In this document: in pieces, positions 56,618 through 64,000 of the stretch
How the letters are laid out: each line of letters opens with the position of its first letter
How positions within the stretch are numbered: the stretch's first letter is position 1
Source of the DNA: Tubulanus polymorphus
Lineage: Eukaryota; Nemertea; Palaeonemertea; Tubulaniformes; Tubulanidae
Assembly: GCF_964204645.1 (NCBI RefSeq)
Contig: NC_134031.1
Coordinates: 3,827,001-3,891,000, forward strand
Direction: 5' to 3'
DNA length: 64,000 nt
The notes under the pieces: model-generated
Seen by the model: only the letters and a program-made list of their open reading frames with translations
What the model was told of the DNA's origin: nothing
Database searches by the model: none
Position numbers and translations under genes: made by a program

Positions 56618-56985
56618 TTATATCAAGCTGGGCCTTTCCGGATTAAGCTTAGCTGAAATGAATAACGGAACGATATTCTGTAGTTACACAATCCTTTCTG
56701 TATCATAGATCGTAATTTACATGTATATCAACTTAACTTTCAACATTGCCAAGTTCAGTGGCGACTAGGATTTTCTTGACGGCTGTACATCTTTGTCTTC
56801 GTGAGTTTTGTCGAAGCTGAAATTGAGTAAAAGAAAAACATTTAGTAGTCACACATTTCTTCATCATTAATCCTAATTTACATGTGAATCAACTTAACTT
56901 TAAAGATTGCGGACTTCACTATTCTTTTTTCGGCATCATCTGTAGTCGCCTTCTACCATCTTCTTCTTCAACTTCTTGGGAGTCC
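56618..56985 (-). other. Decayed copies of the 54.3-54.8 kb exon-intron module
   Basis: On the minus strand, acceptors at 56,652 (CAG|CTAAGCTTAATCC), 56,816 (CAG|CTTCGACAAAAC) and about 56,985 (CAG|GACTCCCAAG) precede exon-like segments that end in GTTGAAA or TTTAAA followed by GTTAAG, as the intact exon ends TTTAAAG|GTAAAT. The segment 56816-56738 is open with the same phases (0 in, 1 out) as the intact exon; the others contain stops. I read these as tandem duplicates, mostly dead. Confidence 0.35.
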
Positions 56986-57028
56986 TGAAATGAAAAAAAG
57001 AGAAGAGCGATGAAAACCTGGTACGGAA

Positions 57029-57790
57029 CAAAACTAATGTTCGAAAGCTTTTCAGCTCTCCGTCGCCGGTCACATGCCAAGAACACCAGACAATGAGCCA
57101 GCCAGGAATATACTGCCCTCTACACGCCCTCACACAGAACACGAAAACCAGAATGACAACCCCTCACATTCCCCATCTAACTGCAGGATGCACTTGGCGA
57201 CGTCAGTAACTGACACACCTGTAAAATTGCTCGAAACACAAATAGCGCAGTACAACCAGCTTGACCGGGATTCAGGATCCCAACTAGCACTCAAAGGCGT
57301 GACAAGAGACTTCATCCACTGCCCGAGGTAGTCACAAGGACTCAATGAAACTAGCACTCACAAGCCGACTAGAGACTTCATCTCTGCCCGAGGTTGTCAC
57401 AAGGACACAATGAAAACTAGCACTCAAACTAGAAATCAAAGGGCGTGACAGTAGAATCATCCCTCAGCCGACTCAGAATACCAGAAACAAAGGGCGTGAC
57501 AGTAGAATCATCCCTCATCCGGGTGGTCACAAGGACCAATGAATGCTAGTGGCGTGACAATCCAGTATAACCACTCCATTTGTATCCCGCGCAATCCCAC
57601 AGATATGCCCGTCATTGACATCACCCAGCACACTTTGTAGATAGGTGGGGGCAGTGAGGCCTCGTCATCCTAGTTTTCGTGTTCCGTATGAGGGCGTGTA
57701 GAGGGCAGAATTTCCTGACCGACTCTTTGTCTGACATCCTCGACACATAACCGGCGAAGTAGAGCTGACGCTTTCGGACATTAGTTTTGT
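57029..57790. mobile_element. Foldback structure with arms of about 145 bp and internal tandem repeats
   Basis: 57,029-57,175 on plus (GGAACAAAACTAATGTTCGA ... GCCCTCTACACGCCCTCA ... AACACGAAAACCAGAATGAC) matches the minus strand of 57,790-57,645 with scattered differences. Between the arms lie degenerate repeats of GGGCGTGACAGTAGAATCAT and GGTNGTCACAAGGAC words. No transposase is visible. Confidence 0.65.
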
Positions 57791-58010
57791 TCCAGCAAAC
57801 GTTGAAATTCGACAGAGAAATTGGCCCTGAAAAATAAAACGGGTTAATTGCTGAAAAATAGAACGGATTAATAAACACGGAACAGTACAGGACAGCACGG
57901 AGACGAACAGTAACACATAAAACATAAAGACGTCGTTCCTCAGGAAGCAGGAACAGAAGCAGGAGCGGGAGCGCAGTGAAAATCGCCAGGAGGAGAATCC
58001 ACGGTAGCAA
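57621..58010 (-). CDS. 129-codon ORF with a strongly hydrophobic N-terminus, unidentified
   Basis: Starts MLPWILLLAIFTALPLLLLF, which would act as a signal peptide or membrane anchor, then basic and Cys-containing sequence with CPLHALIRNTKTRM near the end. Its 3' half is the right arm of the foldback at 57,029-57,790, and the same residues (CPLHAL, NTKTRMT) can be read on the plus-strand arm. An internal near-duplicate of TTAATNNGTTNTATTTTTCAG gives two possible splice acceptors (about 57,850 and 57,832), so the continuous ORF may not be what is translated. I see no homologue. Confidence 0.3.
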   Translation of the reverse strand: MLPWILLLAIFTALPLLLLFLLPEERRLYVLCVTVRLRAVLYCSVFINPFYFSAINPFYFSGPISLSNFNVCWNKTNVRKRQLYFAGYVSRMSDKESVRKFCPLHALIRNTKTRMTRPHCPHLSTKCAG

Positions 58011-58150
58011 TTTCGTGTTAATTAAGTCGAATTTCGACTTAATAAGTCGAAATTCGACATCGAAAATAAAACTCGAAATTCGACTTAATTAACACGAAAT
58101 TCAACTTATTATGTCGAAATTGGACTTAATTAACACGAAATTCGACTAAA
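58008..58150. repeat. Cluster of palindromic AAGTCGAAATTCGACTT units
   Basis: GTCGAATTTCGAC, AAGTCGAAATTCGAC and TTAATTAACACGAAATT recur in both orientations about six times in 140 bases, so the stretch can fold in several ways. It ends 370 bases before the THAP gene start codon. Confidence 0.85.
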
Positions 58151-58523
58151 AACTGTGAAAAAATTTTCTCGTATGTCACCTAGGGGCTTCCGTAGAAATA
58201 AGTCATTTTACACATAAATATTTTCTTCTTATAAATCAACCTTTCAAATGAATTAATAGTCAGAACATTTCCCTTATCGTTATTGTTGAATCATTTTCGA
58301 TATTTACGACGGATCAGAATATTCATTCAACTCAAAATGTTCTTCCATTCGTCTAGCACATGCCTAGATATTTCGCCGTTTCGTCAAACATTGTTGTGAG
58401 TTTGGGTTATTTTCGGGACCTGACATGACAGGTTCTGGAAACTCTGCTGACAGACATCGTTCAATGTGGTGATGGTTGACGACATTTTCACGGACAGTGT
58501 GTGTGATTTTTGGCATTGAGATA

Positions 58524-60585
58524 ATGGTAAGTATTGATGGTTTAATATAGGGATAAATGTGAAATATCCAATTTGTGAAACCTATCACCCGCATTTCGCT
58601 CATGAAGTTGGCGCAACATTCTCTACGGATCAAATCGGACGTTCATCTTTCTTTCTTACACAGTACACAGCGTCCATTTATTTTCAATCAAAGGGCCAAC
58701 GCGTTTACCCAACTCGCCCAAAATACTCCAACGCTTTGATTAGCTTTACAAGATAGCGCCTGTGACTGTGTGACAATAGCGATCGTCGATGGATTAAAAA
58801 GAAAATGGTGGCATTTTTAACTGGAGATAGGGCCTAATTCAGATTCTGGGTTCTAGAGGGCATCATTCATTGTTTTTTTTTTTGAAAACCTTTCATGTTC
58901 AACTTTCATTCATTTTTCAGGCTGACCATGACTACTATCACACGTCGAAAAAACCGAAAAAGGCGAAAAAATGTATCGGTCGACGAAACTGTTGCGTGCC
59001 ATACTGTACGAAATCCGGCTACTACGAGATCGAAGGGCACGGTACCGTATCGTATTTCAAGTTTCCCTCGGACCCCGTTCTGCGTCGGAGCTGGCTGTCG
59101 AACGTACGCCGAGAGGAGGGCGAGTTCTTCAAAATAACGGAACATACAAGAGTTTGTTCGCAGCATTTCGTCGACGCGGACTACCGCGACGTATCGAACT
59201 ACTCCGGGCGTCGGTATCTAAAACCGGACGCCGTGCCGTCGGTGTTTCAGTGCTTCGAAGGTAAAGATTTCGCGTCGACGAGAAAAACCGGACAAACGTC
59301 GCTTAAAAACGGCGGCCCGAAGGTGGGGTCGGCGATCGCGTCGGAAACTAGAGGACGTACCGTACAAAATGAACGGCCGGAGAATGAAGTAAGCGTTGAA
59401 CCGTTTTCGGAAAATGATGTCGTGTCTCCGATACTAAACGGAGCTGCCGATGGAAGCTACGAAGGTAAACTCGAACAATCGACATCGACGGACGTTCGAA
59501 ATCGTCGCGAACTTTTACGAAAAGTAACCGAACTCGAAAGAGAAAACCGCGACCTAAAGTATCGGTTAAAGAATTGTCGTTGCGAAAGTTCGTTCTGCGC
59601 GGATGGATTATCCGAAGATTCGGACGTGTACTTGTACACGGGTTTTCCCGACAAAAAGGTTTTCGAATCGGTTTTGAGTTTTTTGAATCCCGGATCGAGC
59701 GGCGAGAATCTGATGGCCGGTTGTAGCGGCGCGTCGACCGACGGCGGTAAACACGGCGGTTTATCCCCGCGCGATCAGTTCTTAGCGTTTCTATGCCGAG
59801 TCCACCTCGGCTTATCGGAGCTTGACCTAGCCGGTCGGTTCGGCGTGTCGGTATCGAGCGTCACTTCGATCGTTGTAACCTGGGCGAATTTTATTTCTTT
59901 CCGATTGGGCGGCTTGTCGATATGGCCGACGAAGCAGCAAGTTGTCGATTCCATGCCGCGCGCGTTTAGAGAAAATCTCCCGAACGCGCGGGTTATAATC
60001 AACTGTAAGGAGATTGCGTGCGAGTTGCCGCCGTCTCTCATTCAGAAATCGAAGAGTTACTCGAATTCCGACGACAATTCGAACGCGTTAAAGGGTCTCG
60101 TCGGTTTGACGCCGTCGGGTAATGTCTGTTTCGTATCGCAGCTCTACATCGGCGGGATCAGCGACCGAGAAATTACCGAACGCTGCGGTATTCTACAGCG
60201 ACAGCATTTCGATCGCGGAGACGATGTCGTCGCTCGCGACAGTTTCGATATACAGTCATTACTCGACCCTCTCAGCCTTCGTCATATCACGATCTCGTCT
60301 GATGATCAGATCATACCCGTCGATCTAGCTTCCGGTGCTACAACGCGATCGGTCGCTTCTCGACGAATTTGCGTCGAGAGGCTCGTTAGTAAAATGGAAC
60401 GTTTTCGCATTTTCGACCAGGTCATCCCGATCGCGTTACTTGGGTCGGTGAACGAAATCTGGACCTCTTGCGCGTTGCTAACGTTGTTTCAAAGCCCGAT
60501 CGACCCTAAACGAGATTCTATTAACCGTAGCGATACCGAAGTCGAAGTAGGCCCACCGCGTGGTTCAACTGCAGCCACGATATGA
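58524..60585 (+). CDS. THAP-domain protein with degenerate DDE_Tnp_4 transposase domain, 555 aa
   Basis: Exon 1 supplies only the ATG (58,524-58,526), followed at once by GTAAGT; exon 2 is 58921-60585, after TTTTTCAG, in phase. The protein begins MADHDYYHTSKK. An N-terminal THAP zinc finger (C26, C30, W59, C80, H83; closing AVPSVF at 105-110) binds DNA. A short coiled coil follows at about 198-219 (LLRKVTELERENRDLKYRL). A helix-turn-helix of the DDE type (LSPRDQFLAFLCRVHLGLSE) starts near 282, then a DDE_Tnp_4 fold with IINCKE, GLVGLTPSGNV, SDREITERCG and a late VERL. The first catalytic Asp is Asn (N362), the usual ADRGF reads ARDSF (440-441), and the Glu (E487) is kept, so transposition is unlikely. 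This looks like a host-recruited protein of THAP/Harbinger-like origin. Codons are CpG-rich against AT-rich flanks. AATAAA at 60,904. Confidence 0.88.
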
Positions 60586-60909
60586 ATAGATGGATGAATT
60601 TTCTGCATTTATGAACTTCGATTTCAATCCATGACGATAATCATTTAAATCCATGACGATAATCATTTCTGTTTTTAGTCAGTTTTATTCCGGTGATTTT
60701 TGGAATACAGTAAATCTGTTAAATCATGTGTTCATTAGAAATACTGTAATCGTACTAGGCTCCCAAGTTTGGAGGTTTATCAGATATGTGTAAAATTTCG
60801 ACAATGTGATTAATTTCCGACTATAGATCGAAACCTGATCTCTAGTCTGTTGTGACATGCAGAATGATATTTTGTATGTGTATTTAGTTGTATTTAGCGG
60901 TAAAATAAA

Positions 60910-62210
60910 TGATTTATGAAATTAAAAGCCGAGTTTTGAGTCTGCTGGTAATCGATCTGGACGTATCGGCCCCACTCCACGCCGGATTTACGCGAAGCAG
61001 CATGTTTTGCAGACGAAACATGAAGCCTTAACGGCCGTTTAAAAAGAATTATACCAATCGCAATTGTGAAATAAAAATGAGATAGAACCTAAGTTAAAAT
61101 TCTGGCCATTTCTAAAATTTTATTACTAATTTTTAGTCTGTGCGGAACGTTTAGTTTTCCAACAATAATGAGGGGTGGTAGGTAGTCATGCAATTCAAGC
61201 CATCATTTATTACACGTTACTTCCCTGTTGTTGAAAATCTTGCCAGTCCTGGACCAAACCCCAATGAACGATGTGATCTGTGTGCTGGCCACAAATGCAC
61301 ACAGATCGCTCTACACTACCCATTACACACCCCAGTACCCACAGCTAGCTTTCATATATCCATCCAAATATTTAGTGTCTTTCTTCCTGGATTGGTGTTA
61401 CCTGTCACACGTACAGTTCTATCCAGTTGTACCTCGTATTTCCAGCATTCCCAGTTAACTTATTAGTATCAATCAAGAATCGTAAATTGAACTGTTAAGA
61501 CATTTCATTTCAACACCAAATTACGGGATGGATGATCATAACTACATTGGTGCAGGCCCTATGCTTATATCGTAATAAAACCTCAACATCAACCAAAGAG
61601 TCACTAAAAAGTTGCTTGGTTGATTAGTCGCAGTATATGATGATTGATTTGAGGAGGAATAGGAAACAAGTTTCCGATCAGATAGAACCGCATGTCAGAT
61701 CGACTATCCTGGTGTTGGTGAAAGTTCTGTGGCCTCTCCTTGAACTGTAATGTCCTGAGGCTAAAGCGTTCAGAGGGATAAAAATAATTCAATGAACTCG
61801 TTTTCTATGACAATTCATTTTATTTTCGAAATTCATGTTGTTTTTTTTTCACCAGCCAGAGTTTCAGCTATATATGAATAACTTTTGGTCAAACATTAAT
61901 ATTGGGTATCAATATATACATGCTACTAGTACAGCAAATAAACATTGAAAAACGCTAAGTGAAAAACAAAACATGAGAAACTTGATTTTTGAACATATGA
62001 AGCTTTACTAATATGTGCAAAAGATACATAATAAAGTAATTTCAAGGTACGCCATGTTCTTCCTTCAAATATCTATGATCTATTCTTCTAAAACTTAACA
62101 AACAAACCTATAAATTCAAGGCCACACTCATACATAAGAACAAATCAAAATCAACAATATAAAATTAACTTTCGAGGTTCAATGTTTCAACAAAACCACT
62201 GTCTTGACTA
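60910..62210. other. AT-rich intergenic DNA, no gene seen
   Basis: Past the THAP gene polyadenylation signal there are only short unsupported ORFs (for example 61,188-61,466 on plus) with no splice structure or known similarity. Confidence 0.55.
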
Positions 62211-62214
62211 CGTA

Positions 62215-62357
62215 AAGTGGAACCTGGTCTATGACGAACTGAATTTTGCCCTAAGTCGGACAATTTAATCAATTTCCCACTCTCGATACAAAGAACTATC
62301 GGTTAGAGCGAATAGCTTTTCTGGTCCCCTGAAGTTGGTTGTAACAAGGTTCCACCG
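62215..62357. mobile_element. Diverged MITE of the 23,447-23,587 type
   Basis: AGTGGAACCTGGTCTATGAC at the left and GGTTGTAACAAGGTTCCACC at the right are inverted copies, and CTGGTCCCCTGAA is shared with the element in the CRAT intron. Confidence 0.6.
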
Positions 62358-62375
62358 TATGTATGTCTGCTTAAC

Positions 62376-62556
62376 CAGAAGCGGATCTAGGAGGCAAATT
62401 TCGAAAGACTTGTTGCATCCCATAAGGACACCTTGTCCACTAGGGGCACTACTGCACCGAAATGCACCAATTATCTTTGTTGACAATAGAAAAGGGCACT
62501 CCAAAAAATTTGCTGGACTTGTACAAGTCTCACAAGCTCCCCCGGATCTGCCCCTG
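62376..62556. mobile_element. hAT-like MITE
   Basis: The left end CAGAAGCGGATCTAGG and right end CCCGGATCTGCCCCTG are inverted repeats of the CAGGGGCGGATC type common in hAT-derived MITEs. TTAAC occurs on both sides. About 181 bp, no transposase. Confidence 0.65.
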
Positions 62557-63746
62557 TTAACTGATCTGAGGCATTTTTCAAAAGGTTACACAAGACCGAG
62601 AGAAATAGCGAAATTAAAAAGAAATTACAATCCGTTATAAAAATTGTAATACTTTAAGGTCTAGGCTTTAGATTTACATACATCTAACAATCATTAGAAA
62701 AATCCTTTGGGTGAATATTTTATGATCAGTCAAGACCAAAATTTAGTCCTTGTATGAAGCGTACAGCAATTTGGCACAAAAATGATTATCTAAGATATTT
62801 TCCCATCATCATCATGGATACTTATCATGAGCATTTTTCGATAAATGCACATAGGTAAAATTACATTTTTCAAACCTCCCCAAAGGATCTTTTTTTTTTC
62901 TTGGAGAATTTTTTCGAACGTTTTCTTTCTAATCTTTTTCGTAAAAAATCTTCAAAGCATGAAAAGCGACGTGAAAAATTTAATTTCATTTCATGATCGA
63001 GTTGTTCATAAATATACCGATTATGTATTTACGAGATGTGATATAGATGACACATAAATATACAGTAAACCGATTCATTTTAGCTGCTCTGAAATATCTG
63101 CTGTCCAGAAAGTGTATTTCCATTTGCTTGTCTCTTTTATTGAAACAATTTTCTGTCTTTCCTCCGTGCCATAATCTTCACCTCAAAATGATGCATATAT
63201 TCTCATGCATGTAAGATGATCGTGCAGAAAAATCTCTGCACAACCAAAAATGTATTTTCAGTATGACATATCTACCAGCATGTCATCCAGACCTGGAACC
63301 TCTCATTTTTGTACTAAAGACTAATAAAATTGATCTCAGCAATGCGGTCTTCAATTGCTCATAGCACCTTTCAATATGCGTCGTAGACCAAAGAGTTGTA
63401 ACTCTAATTTAGCTTATTAGTCAATTAAGGGGTGAATAGTGCATTTGGTCTATCAAACCTACCCCAGATTTTACAAACAAGTTTCAAGTTTAACACTGGG
63501 GTTATTCAAATCACTTTCAATTGAGTTACTTCCAGGTTTCGGATAACCATTATCTGAACAATTTGCATCATTTTGAGATGAAGTCCGAAATCAAGCTTTT
63601 TATTCGTCATCAGCACCATCAGTGATTAAACCTTTCTTACCATTATGTCAATTTTGAATTTGGTAATTACAAATCTTCGTATTAAAAATATTTAAATTTC
63701 TATATAATCCATACAGGCAAGTCCATCACATCAACAACTCACGCAA

Positions 63747-63965
63747 TTAAGTACACGTAGCTTCAGATGCCAGTCCCTTTTTAACGCTAACGATATTCAA
63801 GGTTTTTTCATGCGCTTCGCTAACGCCAAAATGTCGCGGTTTAAAGCGACGCGTTTCGTTGCTAGTGCAAATCACAAAAAGTTTCGTCCACTCGAAATAA
63901 ATCGATCGTGCGTTCCGGTTTGTGACGTTCATTATTTTTTCAAACATGTTGTTAAGTCGTGACAT
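63747..63965 (-). CDS. Possible small or terminal exon, 72 codons, unidentified
   Basis: The ORF begins MSRLNNMFEKIMNVTNRN and ends EATCT before a TAA. Its third positions are CpG-richer than the surroundings, as in the genuine exons of this window, and an in-frame TAA lies six bases before the ATG. It could be a 5' or 3' piece of a gene to the right of the window. There is no recognisable domain, so this is weak. Bases 62,560-63,740 hold nothing I can support. Confidence 0.2.
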   Translation of the reverse strand: MSRLNNMFEKIMNVTNRNARSIYFEWTKLFVICTSNETRRFKPRHFGVSEAHEKTLNIVSVKKGLASEATCT

Positions 63966-64000
63966 CGATTATAGACGGTTATAAATAGGTATTTGATGAT

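Noticed and set aside
58870-60585. Longer 571-aa version of the THAP protein starting MFFFLKTF
   Set aside because: Those first codons are the intron's pyrimidine tract and acceptor (TTTTTCAG at 58,920). The ATG|GTAAGT upstream gives a better, in-phase start.

Overview
This is eukaryotic nuclear DNA from an animal. The genes carry many GT-AG introns, are AT-rich between exons, and encode animal proteins: carnitine acetyltransferase, PP2A activator, a receptor guanylyl cyclase, a CEP290 remnant and a THAP/DDE protein. The high density of short foldback elements, tandem arrays and long (AT)n tracts, together with roughly 10 kb genes, fits a marine invertebrate. I cannot fix the phylum from the sequence alone.

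Region 1 (1-23,100) has no gene I can support. It holds simple repeats, a 124-bp palindrome, a 48-bp minisatellite, a 250-bp (AT)n tract, foldback/MITE-like elements and a 70-bp satellite in two oppositely oriented arrays. Between about 5.3 and 19.3 kb there are several CpG-rich islands without convincing ORFs, which look more like regulatory DNA than exons.

Region 2 (23,118-36,677) is a head-to-head pair. Carnitine O-acetyltransferase is on the minus strand (14 exon positions, 649 aa, family C-terminus SKL). PTPA is on the plus strand (10 exons, 343 aa). Their start codons are 342 bp apart. The CRAT exon that carries the catalytic histidine is present twice in tandem. Both copies are 101 nt, open, spliceable and in the same phase, so they look like mutually exclusive exons.

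Region 3 (36,700-40,200) contains a frameshifted relic of the last codons of CEP290 on the plus strand, a minus-strand gene for a 49-53 aa secreted peptide precursor, and a 1-kb inverted repeat.

Region 4 (40,301-51,013, plus strand) is a complete 24-exon receptor guanylyl cyclase of 1,129 aa: signal peptide, ligand-binding ectodomain, one membrane segment, kinase-homology domain and catalytic domain with all key residues.

Region 5 (51,014-64,000) has two phase-matched minus-strand exons inside a duplicated, repeat-rich stretch (54.3-57.0 kb), a foldback with a hydrophobic ORF (57.0-58.0 kb), a THAP-domain/DDE-transposase-derived gene on the plus strand (58,524-60,585) whose catalytic triad is degenerate, then mostly featureless AT-rich DNA with two MITE-like elements. 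Exon boundaries for the main genes were worked out by hand: the phases close across every junction and the summed lengths give whole codons.
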